DNA of 64,000 nt. Source: Nonomuraea sp. PA05 (GTDB taxonomy: Bacteria; Actinomycetota; Actinomycetes; Streptosporangiales; Streptosporangiaceae). The notes under the pieces were generated by a model. It did not search any database. It worked only from the letters and a program-made list of their open reading frames with translations, and was not told where the DNA came from. How positions within the stretch are numbered: the stretch's first letter is position 1; every line of letters starts with the position of its first letter. Positions 8,296 through 18,497 of this stretch are shown piece by piece. The stretch spans positions 124,001 to 188,000 of the forward strand of contig NZ_VSEY01000015.1 of assembly GCF_008086045.1 (NCBI RefSeq), in the 5' to 3' direction. The translations under genes were made by a program, and so were the position numbers.

Positions 8296-9347
8296 GGTTG
8301 TCCTACGGAGCTCAGGTAGGTGCGAACCTGACGCGGGGAGACGAATGTTCCCAGCGCGCCTTCCTGACGCACCGGCTTGGCGACGGTGACGCGGGAGCGG
8401 GGGCTTCCCCCTCCAGTCCGCCACGCCGAATCGAGGAAGACCAGCGCTTCCGGAGCCGTCCTGTAGAGCGTGGACACCGCGACAGGTGAGTGGGTCGTCA
8501 GGATGACCTGCCGCCACGATTGCCCGGACCTGCCCACCCGCTGCGAGATCCTTTCGAGCAACTGGCCGAGCCTACTGGGGTGCAGACCATTCTCGATCTC
8601 CTCCGCCATGAGCAGACCCGCGGAGGGCTCGTCGTAGAGCGCCGCCAGCAAGGCGAGCACCCGGAGCGTGCCGTCCGAGGCGAGCCGGGCCGGCATGGGC
8701 TCGTGGTCGACGAGGATGTCGAACGACCATTCCTGCTCGCGCTCGTCCAGCACCGGCCGCACACCCGTCACGTCGGGCACCAGAGCGGACAGATCCACCA
8801 CCAGGTCGTCCAGCTCGCCCGTAGCCTTCATCCTGCCCAGCACGGCCGCCAGGTTGCCGGCGTCCTCTGTCAGCGGCCTCTGGTTGAAGGCCGTGACCGG
8901 CCGCCGCATCGCTTGCGGAGCCGGAACGTGGAAGTGCCAGGCCTCCGCCTCTCGCCGCCATCCCTCGATCGCCGACCACTCCGGCATCACGTCCAGGGAC
9001 CAGTCTCCCGATGCCCGGTGGGCCTCCATGACGGCGCGGAAGCGTTCGATCTGGCCAGGAAGGCCCACCTCCGCCTCCACGCGGATGTCGAACCGCGGGA
9101 CGGGCTGCTGGCCCGCCGGCTGGTGGAAAAGCTCCTGTGGTTTTCCTCGCCGCGCGTCGAGCAGCGGGTCCTCCCCGCTCCTCATGTGCGGCTCGCCCAG
9201 CCCGATCGCCGCGCGGGCGAAGGCAAGCGCGTCCAGAAGGTTGGACTTCCCGCTCGAGTTCGGCCCGACCAGGGCGAGGAACGGCGGCACGTCGAGCTCG
9301 AAGTCCAAGAAGGACTTGAACCCGTCGATCTCGATTCGCGTGAGCAT
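8292..9347 (-). CDS. AAA/ABC-type ATPase, OLD/RecF-like
   Basis: A 351-residue ATPase. It opens with a RecF/SMC-type N-terminus (IEIDGFKSF) and a Walker A GPNSSGKS at 28-35. A long middle section follows, then SDGTLRVLALLA in the place of the ABC signature, a Walker B strand ending LLMAEEIENGLHP, and a switch histidine in TTHSP. This order is typical of the AAA_21/OLD ATPases. It is coupled to a TOPRIM-like gene by an ATGA overlap. It lies only 19 nt after gatA, so it is probably read from the gatCA promoter. Likely job: ATP-driven sensor or clamp of a two-gene defence or DNA-maintenance module. Confidence 0.75.
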   Translation of the reverse strand: MLTRIEIDGFKSFLDFELDVPPFLALVGPNSSGKSNLLDALAFARAAIGLGEPHMRSGEDPLLDARRGKPQELFHQPAGQQPVPRFDIRVEAEVGLPGQIERFRAVMEAHRASGDWSLDVMPEWSAIEGWRREAEAWHFHVPAPQAMRRPVTAFNQRPLTEDAGNLAAVLGRMKATGELDDLVVDLSALVPDVTGVRPVLDEREQEWSFDILVDHEPMPARLASDGTLRVLALLAALYDEPSAGLLMAEEIENGLHPSRLGQLLERISQRVGRSGQSWRQVILTTHSPVAVSTLYRTAPEALVFLDSAWRTGGGSPRSRVTVAKPVRQEGALGTFVSPRQVRTYLSSVGQP

Positions 9348-9366
9348 GCCGCCGTCCTCCTAAGCC

Positions 9367-10853
<1,487 letters not shown>

Positions 10854-10857
<4 letters not shown>

Positions 10858-11153
10858 GCCTCCTCCCCGAGGATGCGCGGCACCCGGAAGCGGTCGTCCT
10901 CGACGGCGGGGGCGCCGGCGAGCGCCTGGTCGGGCGTCAGGGACTGTCGCACCTCGTCGGCACGGAAGACATTGGTCAGCGGAAGCGCGTGCGACGAAGG
11001 CGGCACGTCCTCGGCGGCGACCTCGGCCACCTTCGCGACCGACTCGATGATGGCATCGAGCTGGGTGGCGTAGTGATCGAGCTCGTCGTCGGTGAGCGCC
11101 AGCCTGGACAACCGAGCCAGGTGGGCGACCTCGTCGCGGGTTATGGCGGACAT
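10854..11153 (-). CDS. gatC: Aspartyl/glutamyl-tRNA amidotransferase subunit C
   Basis: A 99-residue GatC of normal length, with the typical opening ITRDEVAHLARLSRLAL and the later LRADEV/F-R-V-P-R-I segment near the end. It wraps around GatA and tethers it to GatB. It is first in the operon and coupled to gatA. The 85-bp spacer upstream (11154-11238) must hold the promoter for gatC-gatA and probably also for the inserted ATPase pair. Confidence 0.95.
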
Positions 11154-11238
11154 GAGTCGTTGAACCCGTTTCGTGGATGGAGTCTTTGGACACTGCCATC
11201 CTAGGGGGCCTGACCCGGCAGCCCCGAACCTTTACCGC

Positions 11239-13305
11239 TCAGGCCGAGCTGCTGACCTCAGGCTGGTAGCCGTACTCGACGGAGGCGCCCGCCCGGTCGC
11301 GCAGCCACACCGCGGCCTCCTCGGCCGGCATCGGGTGGCAGAACAGCCAGCCCTGCCCCACGTCGCACCCCATCTCCACCAGCCGCATCGCCACGTCGTC
11401 CGATTCCACGCCCTCCGCGACCGACCGCAGCCCGAGCGAGCGGACCAGGTCGACGATGGAGCGCACGATGCGGTAGTCGTCCTCCGACTCGGCGATCCGG
11501 CGCACGAACGAGGCGTCGATCTTGACCTCCGACACCGCCAGCCGCTGGAGCCTGATCAGCGAGGAGTAGCCGGTGCCGAAGTCGTCGAGCGCCAGGGGGA
11601 CGCCGAGCGCGGCCAGCGCCTTGATGGTCTCCTGCGTGTAGGCCTGGTCGCCGGTCAGGATGCGCTCGGTGACCTCCAGCTGGATGGCGGCGGGCGGCAG
11701 GCCGTACCTGGCCAGGCCCACCTCCAGCTGCTCGGGCAGCGCGGAGGCGAGCAGGTCGCGGGCGGAGATGTTCACCGAGATCTGCACCCGCAGCCCGGTG
11801 TGCCACCAGGCCGCGGCCTGCTCCAGGGCCTCCTCGATGACGTACGCGGTGAGCTGCCGCATCAGGTACGACTGCTCGGCCAGCGGCACGAAGTCGGAAG
11901 GCGCGATCGGCCCGTGCACCGGATGCCGCCAGCGCAGCAGCGCCTCGACCCCCCGCACGTCGCCGCCGCCCAGCCCCACCTTGGGCTGGTAGTGCAGGCG
12001 CAGCTCGCGGTTGTCGATGGCGCGGCGCAGGTCGCCGAGCAGGGTGAGCCGCTCGGGCGAGTTGCGGTCCTTGTCCGGCTGGTAGAGCTCGACGCCGGTG
12101 CGGCCCTCCTTGGCCAGGTACATGGCCACGTCGGCGCGTTGCAGCAGCAGCTCGAAGTCGGGCGCGTGGTCGGGGTAGAGCGCGATGCCGACGGACGCGT
12201 CGAGGTCGAAGGTCATGCCCTCCAGGCGGACGGGCTCGGTCAGCGCGGCCCGCAGCCGGGCGGCCACCTCCCTGGCCGCGTGCGCGTCCCTGATCGAGGG
12301 CAGCAGCACGGCGAACTCGTCGCCGCCCAGCCTGGCCACGACGTCGCCGGGCCGCACGGAGTGGGTGAGCCGGTGCGCGATGAGCTGCAGCAGCCGGTCG
12401 CCCACGGGGTGCCCCAGGGTGTCGTTGACCTCCTTGAACCGGTCGAGGTCCAGCAGGAACAGCCCGACCCGCTCGTCCTGGCGCGACTCGGCCAGCGCCT
12501 CCTCGGTGCTGACGATGAGCATCTTGCGGTTGGGCAGGCCGGTCAGCTCGTCGTGCAGCGCCTGGTGGTCGCGGCGCATGGACAGCGTGGCGGTGAAGTA
12601 GACGGCGGCCAGCGGGGCGACGAAGAGCGGCACGAGGCCGGGCGAGTGGCTCATGACCACCACGACGAGGGGCGCCAGGCCGAGCAGTCCGGTGTAGACG
12701 AGGCTCTGCGGGCCGACGGTGACCTTCACCACCCGCATGATCGAGCGCCGCTCGTGCAGCGCGACCGCGCCGCTCACGAGGGTGGCCCTGGTGACGAAGT
12801 ACGCGATGCCGGCCAGCGCGATCGCCAGCAGGTCGTCCCCGCCCGGCACCCAGGGCTCGGCGGGGCTCGGCACGATGCCGAACGTCCCCAGCACCACGGC
12901 GGCGGCGGTGAGCGCGAGCGTGGACTGGGCGATGTTGAACATGACCCGGTGCCACGACCTGCGCGTCACCACGCCGTTGATCACGACGGCGACGGCCTGC
13001 ATCAGCACCGCCACGGGCAGCCCGAGGTGCAGCAGCACGGCGAAGGTGAACATGGTGGACGGGTACGTGCCGCCCACGGCCGTCGCGGACGACACCATGA
13101 CGGGCCGCAGCTCTCCCAGGACCACCAGCACGGCCAGCACCCAGAACAGCGGCGTGCGGGCGAGCCCGGCCACCCCGGCCGAGTCCAGCCTGAGCATGGC
13201 CACCACCAGGGCGGTGAAGCCGATCACAGTGATGCCCGCGAGGTAGCCCCACAAGGGTGTGCCGACGCGTGGTCCGGTGTCGCGGGTGTCGGTTGGGTCA
13301 GTCAT
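11239..13305 (-). CDS. Membrane-bound diguanylate cyclase/phosphodiesterase (GGDEF-EAL)
   Basis: About 688 residues from the chosen ATG at 13305. The first 250 residues form about eight membrane segments of a MASE-like sensor. A GGDEF domain follows with an intact RLGGDEF active site preceded by HDELTGLPNR, then an EAL domain with EALLRWRHP, the DDFGTGYSS metal loop and VAEGVES. Both cyclase and phosphodiesterase motifs look complete, so it may set c-di-GMP in either direction. In-frame ATGs also exist at 13323 and 13404, and none has a strong ribosome site, so the start is uncertain. It is a single gene, convergent with nothing and downstream of ligA's terminator. Confidence 0.9.
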   Translation of the reverse strand: MTDPTDTRDTGPRVGTPLWGYLAGITVIGFTALVVAMLRLDSAGVAGLARTPLFWVLAVLVVLGELRPVMVSSATAVGGTYPSTMFTFAVLLHLGLPVAVLMQAVAVVINGVVTRRSWHRVMFNIAQSTLALTAAAVVLGTFGIVPSPAEPWVPGGDDLLAIALAGIAYFVTRATLVSGAVALHERRSIMRVVKVTVGPQSLVYTGLLGLAPLVVVVMSHSPGLVPLFVAPLAAVYFTATLSMRRDHQALHDELTGLPNRKMLIVSTEEALAESRQDERVGLFLLDLDRFKEVNDTLGHPVGDRLLQLIAHRLTHSVRPGDVVARLGGDEFAVLLPSIRDAHAAREVAARLRAALTEPVRLEGMTFDLDASVGIALYPDHAPDFELLLQRADVAMYLAKEGRTGVELYQPDKDRNSPERLTLLGDLRRAIDNRELRLHYQPKVGLGGGDVRGVEALLRWRHPVHGPIAPSDFVPLAEQSYLMRQLTAYVIEEALEQAAAWWHTGLRVQISVNISARDLLASALPEQLEVGLARYGLPPAAIQLEVTERILTGDQAYTQETIKALAALGVPLALDDFGTGYSSLIRLQRLAVSEVKIDASFVRRIAESEDDYRIVRSIVDLVRSLGLRSVAEGVESDDVAMRLVEMGCDVGQGWLFCHPMPAEEAAVWLRDRAGASVEYGYQPEVSSSA

Positions 13306-13450
13306 CGGTAACAGAACCCCCATTAGGTCACTATGGGAGGGTACGACCTTCACCCCACTTCGCGAAACCAACCGCGTACGGTCCGTAATTCTCTCTTCCG
13401 ACATATACCCAAAAAGCACCCTCAGTAGCAAACCGAACACACAACGACGA

Positions 13451-13483
13451 AGGGCCCGCCCGCGTCACCCGCGAACGGACCCT
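13451..13483 (-). terminator. Rho-independent-type terminator of ligA
   Basis: Read on the minus strand (13483 to 13451), the arms AGGGTCCGTTCGCG and CGCGGGCGGGCCCT form a continuous 14-bp stem with three G-U wobbles and a 5-nt loop. On the plus strand the same bases give three mismatches. The hairpin is therefore oriented to act on the ligA transcript, whose stop is 18 nt away. Confidence 0.75.
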
Positions 13484-13500
13484 CTCCTCGATCTCCAGGG

Positions 13501-15678
13501 CTAACCCTCCGGCGTCACGGCCACCCCTGCCGCCGCCTCAGGCCCCTCCTCCAGCAGCACCTCGAACCCGGCCCCGTCGAGGATCGGCACGCCGAGGGTG
13601 ACCGCCTTGTCGTATTTCGACCCGGCGTTCTCCCCCGCGACCAGGAACGACGTCTTCTTCGACACCGACCCGGAGACCTTCCCGCCCCTGCTGGTCAGCG
13701 CCTCGGCGGCGGTGTCACGCGTGTAGCCCTCCAGCGTGCCCGTCACCACGAACGTCAGCCCCTCCAGCGTCTGCGGGCCCTTCTCCGGCGCCGGCTCGTC
13801 CTCCATGCGGACCCCGGCCGCCCGCCACCGCTCGATGATCTCCCGGTGCCAGTCGACCTCGAACCACTCCTTGATCGTGGCCGCCACCCTGGGCCCGATG
13901 CCCTCGACCGCGGCCAGCTCCTCCTCCGAGGCGTTCATGACGGCGTCGATCGAGCGCATCGCGTCGGCCAGCGCCCGCGCGGTCGGCGGGCCGATGTGCC
14001 GGATCGACAGGGCCACCAGCACCTGCGCCAGCGAGCACTCCTTGGCCCGCTCCAGCTCCTCCATCAGGCGCAGCGCGTTCTGGCTGGGCTCGCCACTGAG
14101 GTTGGAGAAGAACGTGACGACCTTCTCCTCACCCGTCTTGGGGTCGACCTTGGGCAGGCCGGTGTCCTGGTCGCGCACCACCGACTTGATCGGGATGAGC
14201 TGCTCCAGCGTCAGGTCGAACAGGTCGGCCTCGGTGCGCACCACCGGCTGCTGCGGCGGCAGCGGCTGGGTCAGCGCCGTGGCCGCGACGTAGCCGAGCC
14301 CGTCGATGTCGAGCGCGCGCCGGCCCGCCGCGAAGAAGATGCGCTCACGGATCTGCGCCGGGCAGCCCCGCGCGTTCGGGCAGCGCAGGTCGGCGTCGCC
14401 CTCCTTCTCGTAGGCCAGCTCCGTGCCGCACTCCGGGCAGTGCGTGGGCATCACGAACTCCCGCTCGGACCCGTCGCGCAGCGCCGTGACAGGACCGACG
14501 ATCTCCGGGATGACGTCGCCCGCCTTGCGCAGCACCACCGTGTCGCCGATGAGCACGCCCTTCTTCACCACGATCGCGGCGTTGTGCAGCGTGGCCCGCT
14601 GCACGGTCGAGCCGGAGACCACCACCGGCTCCATGTCGCCGAACGGAGTGACCCGCCCGGTGCGGCCCACCCCCACCTGGATGTCGAGCAGCTTGGTGTT
14701 GACCTCCTCCGGCGGATACTTGAAGGCGATCGCCCAGCGCGGCGCCCGCGAGGTCGAGCCCAGCTCCCGCTGCGTGCGGAAGTCGTCGACCTTCACCACC
14801 ACGCCGTCGATCTCGTAGGCAGGGTCGTGCCGGTGCGCGTGGTAGTGCTCGATGAACTCGTTGATCTCGTCGAGCCCCGGCACCACCTTGACCAGATCGC
14901 TGACCGGCAGCCCGAACTCCCGCAGCCGGTCGTAGCAGTGCGACTGCGCCCGCGGCTCCTCGGTGCCCTCCCAGACGCCGATGCCGTGCACCAGCATCCG
15001 CAACGGCCGCTGCGCGGTGATGCGCGGGTCCTTCTGCCGCAGCGTGCCCGCCGCCGAGTTGCGCGGGTTGGCGAACGGCGGCTTGCCCTGCTCCACGAGC
15101 TGCTCGTTGAGCTGCTTGAAATCCTCGACCGGGATGTAGACCTCGCCGCGGACCTCGACCAGGCTCGGGATGTCGTCGCCCGTGAGCCGGTGCGGGACGC
15201 CCTTGATCGTGCGGACGTTGGCCGTCACGTCGTCACCCGTGCGCCCGTCGCCGCGGGTCGCGCCGCGCTCCAGCTTGCCGTCCCGGTAGACGAGCGCCAC
15301 GGCCAGCCCGTCGATCTTCAGCTCGCACAGGTAGGGACCCGGGTCGCCCTCGGCCAGCCGCTCGGCCCGCGCCTGCCAGGCCGCGATGTCCTCGGCGTTG
15401 AAGGCGTTGTCGAGGCTCTCCATCCGGTTGAGGTGCTGAACCTTGGCGAAATCGCCCGACACCGGCGCGCCCACCTTCTGGGTGGGCGAATCGGGCGTCT
15501 GCAGCGTCGGATGCGCCTCCTCCAGCGCGAGCAGCTCCTTGAACCACCCGTCGAACTGGGCGTCGCTCACCGTCGGCTGGTCGAGCACGTAGTAACGCCA
15601 GCGGGCGTCCTCGACCAGCTCACTGAGCTCCGCGTGCCGCTTCAACACCTCGACCGGCACACCCTCGACCTCAGCCAC
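13501..15678 (-). CDS. ligA: NAD+-dependent DNA ligase
   Basis: A 725-residue ligase. Domains in order are Ia (1-70), the adenylation domain with the nucleophile Lys121 in ELKIDG, the OB fold, a four-cysteine zinc finger (CPECG...CPNARGCPAQ), helix-hairpin-helix repeats and a C-terminal BRCT domain (about the last 80 residues, LEGLTFVVTGTLEGYTRD). It seals nicks in replication and repair using NAD+. Length and motif order are complete. The start ATG is 64 nt downstream of the MetE-like stop. Confidence 0.98.
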   Translation of the reverse strand: MAEVEGVPVEVLKRHAELSELVEDARWRYYVLDQPTVSDAQFDGWFKELLALEEAHPTLQTPDSPTQKVGAPVSGDFAKVQHLNRMESLDNAFNAEDIAAWQARAERLAEGDPGPYLCELKIDGLAVALVYRDGKLERGATRGDGRTGDDVTANVRTIKGVPHRLTGDDIPSLVEVRGEVYIPVEDFKQLNEQLVEQGKPPFANPRNSAAGTLRQKDPRITAQRPLRMLVHGIGVWEGTEEPRAQSHCYDRLREFGLPVSDLVKVVPGLDEINEFIEHYHAHRHDPAYEIDGVVVKVDDFRTQRELGSTSRAPRWAIAFKYPPEEVNTKLLDIQVGVGRTGRVTPFGDMEPVVVSGSTVQRATLHNAAIVVKKGVLIGDTVVLRKAGDVIPEIVGPVTALRDGSEREFVMPTHCPECGTELAYEKEGDADLRCPNARGCPAQIRERIFFAAGRRALDIDGLGYVAATALTQPLPPQQPVVRTEADLFDLTLEQLIPIKSVVRDQDTGLPKVDPKTGEEKVVTFFSNLSGEPSQNALRLMEELERAKECSLAQVLVALSIRHIGPPTARALADAMRSIDAVMNASEEELAAVEGIGPRVAATIKEWFEVDWHREIIERWRAAGVRMEDEPAPEKGPQTLEGLTFVVTGTLEGYTRDTAAEALTSRGGKVSGSVSKKTSFLVAGENAGSKYDKAVTLGVPILDGAGFEVLLEEGPEAAAGVAVTPEG

Positions 15679-15742
15679 GTGAGCCCCCTTCCGTACGACG
15701 ACCTGTGCAAACGCTATCGCCGAGCACCGACAGAACCACCGC

Positions 15743-16723
15743 TCAACCCTCCCGCGGATCGTCCCTGAGCACCTGCGCCGCCTTGTGGCAGGCCGCCAGC
15801 GCCGCCCGCGCGTACGCCGGCGAGGCCCCCGCCAGCCCGCAGGCCGGGGTCAGCACGACCTGCGAGGCCAGCCGGTCAGGCGCGAACCCCAGCCGCCGCC
15901 ACAGCTCCAGCGCCGGCTTGGCCACCACTCCCGGCCCGGCCAGCCGCGTGTCCGTACCAGGGACGACCCCCATGAACAGCGTCGCGCCCGCCTCGAACAG
16001 CTCGCCCAGCCGGTCGTCGTCCCTGCGCCGCAGCATCGCGGCGTCCACCGAGATGCCCCGCACCCCCGCCCTGCGCAGCAGCGCGAACGGCACGCCCGGC
16101 GCGCAGCAGTGGATCACCGGCGACTCGAAGGAGCCCAGTGAGTCCTCCACCCGCCACTCCTCGACCGCCGCCAGCCGCCCGAACCCCGAGGCGGTCGGCA
16201 CCGTCCCCGCCAGCACCCCCGGCAGCCCCGGCTCGTCGAGCTGCAGCACGATCTCGCTCACGCCCGGCAGCCGCCGCCGGATCTCGGCGCAGTGCTCGGC
16301 CACGCCCTGGGCCAGCGAGGCGGTCAGGTCGCGGACGGCGCCCGCGTCCGAGAGCATCTTGTCGCCGAACCTCAGCTCGATCGACCCGGCCAGCGTCCAC
16401 GGCCCGCAGACCTGCACCTTCAGCGGCCCCGCGTAGTCGTGGCCGATCTCCTCCAGCCCGTCGAGGTCGCGCCGCAGATGATCGACGGCCCGCTGGTGAT
16501 CGCGCCCCGGCCGGTCGGCCAGCCGCCATCCGGAGGGCTGCACCTCCACGGGCAGATCGACGAGCAGCGCCGCCGTCCGCCCCACCATGTCCGCGCCGAC
16601 GCCTCTGGCGGGCAGCTCCGGCAGGTACGGCAGCCCTGGCACCTCGCCGAACACGACCCTGATCGCCTCAAGATGATCCTCACCCGGATGCGAACCGACC
16701 CCGGTGGCTTCCCACGTAGACAT
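15743..16723 (-). CDS. MetE-core protein (cobalamin-independent methionine synthase C-terminal domain only)
   Basis: A 326-residue protein equal to the catalytic C-terminal barrel of MetE and lacking the N-terminal half. It starts TGVGSHPGED and retains a QLDEPGLPG loop, a His-Cys pair in IHCCAPG and a Cys in TPACGLAG, the expected zinc ligands that activate the thiol substrate. Such core proteins use a methyl donor other than long-chain methyl-folate; the donor here is unknown. Its ATG is 24 bp from a divergent gene. A minus-strand -10 box TACGCT ends 7 nt before the ATG, so the mRNA is likely leaderless. Confidence 0.85.
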   Translation of the reverse strand: MSTWEATGVGSHPGEDHLEAIRVVFGEVPGLPYLPELPARGVGADMVGRTAALLVDLPVEVQPSGWRLADRPGRDHQRAVDHLRRDLDGLEEIGHDYAGPLKVQVCGPWTLAGSIELRFGDKMLSDAGAVRDLTASLAQGVAEHCAEIRRRLPGVSEIVLQLDEPGLPGVLAGTVPTASGFGRLAAVEEWRVEDSLGSFESPVIHCCAPGVPFALLRRAGVRGISVDAAMLRRRDDDRLGELFEAGATLFMGVVPGTDTRLAGPGVVAKPALELWRRLGFAPDRLASQVVLTPACGLAGASPAYARAALAACHKAAQVLRDDPREG

Positions 16724-16747
16724 GGGCACAAGCGTAGGCTCTGCCGA
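16724..16747. promoter_or_regulatory. Overlapping divergent leaderless promoters
   Basis: The 24 bp between two ATGs hold two -10 boxes that overlap by two bases. TAGGCT (16735-16740) on the plus strand is 7 nt before ATG 16748. TACGCT on the minus strand (16736-16731) is 7 nt before ATG 16723. The layout is symmetrical, so both transcripts would start at or next to the A of ATG and only one polymerase could bind at a time. The -35 regions lie inside the opposing genes. Confidence 0.6.
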
Positions 16748-17380
16748 ATGAAGCTCACGAAGTTCGGCCACGCCTGCGTCCGCGTGGAGAAGAACGGCAA
16801 GACTCTGGTCATCGACCCGGGCACGTTCACGGACGGCGCGGCACTCGACGGCGCCGACACGGTGCTCATCACCCACGAGCACGCGGACCACGTGGACGTG
16901 GACAAGCTCAAGGCGGCCTCACCCGAGCTGGAGATCTGGACCTGCGAGGGCGTCGCGGCGGACCTGACCGAGGTGCCGGGCAAGGTGCAGGTGGTCCGGC
17001 ACGGCGACGACTTCGAGACGGCCGGGTTCCAGGTGAGGGTGTTCGGCGAGTGGCACGCCAAGAACCACCCCGACATGCGCGTCGTGCAGAACGTCGGCTT
17101 CCTGCTCGACGACGAGCTGTTCTACCCGGGTGACGCGCTCACCGTCCCCCAGGCGGAGGTGGGCACCCTGCTGGTGCCGACCGGCGCGCCGTGGATGAAG
17201 CTGTGGGACATGGTGGAGTATCTCCGCGAGATCCGTCCCGCGCGGGCGTACTCCACCCATGACGGCCTCTACAGCGAGGTCGGCCTCGGCCTGGTGGACA
17301 ACTGGCTGCGCTTGGAGGCGCAGAAGCAGGGCGCCGACATCCGCCGTATCCCGGTCGGCGAGTCGACCACGCTCAGCTAG
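16748..17380 (+). CDS. MBL-fold metal-dependent hydrolase (UlaG-like)
   Basis: A 210-residue metallo-beta-lactamase-fold protein with the metal motif HEHADH at 43-48 and later metal-binding Asp (PGDALTV) and His (THDG). It belongs to the short UlaG/YtkL type of hydrolases, and the substrate is unknown. The start is ATG 16748 with a -10 box 7 nt upstream (leaderless). Its stop overlaps the stop of convergent mnmA by 8 nt, so there is no terminator between them. Confidence 0.88.
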   Translation: MKLTKFGHACVRVEKNGKTLVIDPGTFTDGAALDGADTVLITHEHADHVDVDKLKAASPELEIWTCEGVAADLTEVPGKVQVVRHGDDFETAGFQVRVFGEWHAKNHPDMRVVQNVGFLLDDELFYPGDALTVPQAEVGTLLVPTGAPWMKLWDMVEYLREIRPARAYSTHDGLYSEVGLGLVDNWLRLEAQKQGADIRRIPVGESTTLS

Positions 17381-18431
17381 CCGAGACGATGGTCGCCGAG
17401 CCGATCACCGTCGCACCGGAGTAGAGCACCGCGGCCTGGCCCGCCGCGACACCCGTGGCGGGCCGGTCGAGCTCGATCGACAGCCCGCCCCCGCGCTCCT
17501 CGAACCGGCACGGATAGACCTCACCGTGCGCCCTGAGCTGCACGGTCAGGTCTTCGCGGCCGGACGGGCCGTTCCACACCGGGGTGCCGCAGACGATCGT
17601 GGTCACCTGCAGCGCCGAGCGCGGGCCGACCGTCACCGTGTTGGACACCGGCTCGATGGACAGCACGTAACGCGGCCTGCCGTCAGGCGCCGGCCGGTCG
17701 ATGCGCAGGCCCTTGCGCTGCCCCACCGTGAACCCGTGCGCCCCCAGGTGGCTGCCGACGACCTCGCCGCTCTGGTCGACGATGGGCCCCTCGGCCGAGC
17801 CGAGCCGCTCGGCCAGGAAACCGCGGGTGTCGCCGTCGGCGATGAAGCAGATGTCGTGGCTGTCGGGCTTGTCGGCGACGGTCAGGCCGCGCCTGGCCGC
17901 CTCCTCGCGCACCTCGGCCTTGGTCGAGTCGCCCAGCGGGAACAGCGCGTGCCCGAGCTGCTCGCGGGTGAGCACGCCGAGCACGTACGACTGGTCCTTG
18001 CCCTGGTCGACGCTCCTCGACAGGACGCCGTCGGCCAGCTTGGCGTGGTGCCCGGTGGCGACGGCGTCGAAGCCCAGGGCCAGCGCCCTGTCGAGCACCG
18101 CCGCGAACTTGATCTTCTCGTTGCAGCGCAGGCAGGGGTTGGGCGTGCGGCCCGCGGCGTACTCGGCCACGAAGTCCTCGACGACGTCGCGTTGGAAGCG
18201 CTCCGCCATGTCCCAGATGTAGAAGGGGATGCCGATCACGTCGGCGGCCCGCCGCGCGTCGCGTGAATCCTCGATCGTGCAGCAGCCCCTGGCTCCCGTG
18301 CGGTGGGATTGGGGGTTGGCCGAGAGCGCGAGATGGACACCAGTGACGTCGTGACCGGCCTCGGCGATGCGAGCGGCGGCCACGGCCGAGTCGACGCCGC
18401 CCGACATGGCGGCAAGCACACGCAGTCCCAT
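17373..18431 (-). CDS. mnmA: tRNA-specific 2-thiouridylase MnmA
   Basis: A 352-residue enzyme that makes s2U34 in Lys, Glu and Gln tRNAs. The ATP-binding PP-loop is AMSGGVDS at 8-15. Cys100 in NPCLRCNEKIKF and Cys195 in HDICFI are the two catalytic cysteines, and Cys103 completes CxxC. It receives sulfur from a cysteine desulfurase, and one is encoded at 19564-20727. The start at 18431 gives the usual N-terminus; longer readings upstream run antisense to the 18498-19550 gene. Confidence 0.97.
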   Translation of the reverse strand: MGLRVLAAMSGGVDSAVAAARIAEAGHDVTGVHLALSANPQSHRTGARGCCTIEDSRDARRAADVIGIPFYIWDMAERFQRDVVEDFVAEYAAGRTPNPCLRCNEKIKFAAVLDRALALGFDAVATGHHAKLADGVLSRSVDQGKDQSYVLGVLTREQLGHALFPLGDSTKAEVREEAARRGLTVADKPDSHDICFIADGDTRGFLAERLGSAEGPIVDQSGEVVGSHLGAHGFTVGQRKGLRIDRPAPDGRPRYVLSIEPVSNTVTVGPRSALQVTTIVCGTPVWNGPSGREDLTVQLRAHGEVYPCRFEERGGGLSIELDRPATGVAAGQAAVLYSGATVIGSATIVSAS

Positions 18432-18497
18432 GACCGTTCCAGCGTACTGTCCGCCCGGGGGTGCGCGACCATGCCCTCCGTCTGGGAGTATTCGACC

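Noticed and set aside
13846..15768. A 640-codon plus-strand frame antisense to ligA
   Set aside because: A GC-rich mirror of a clearly real ligase gene; no start signal and no domain.
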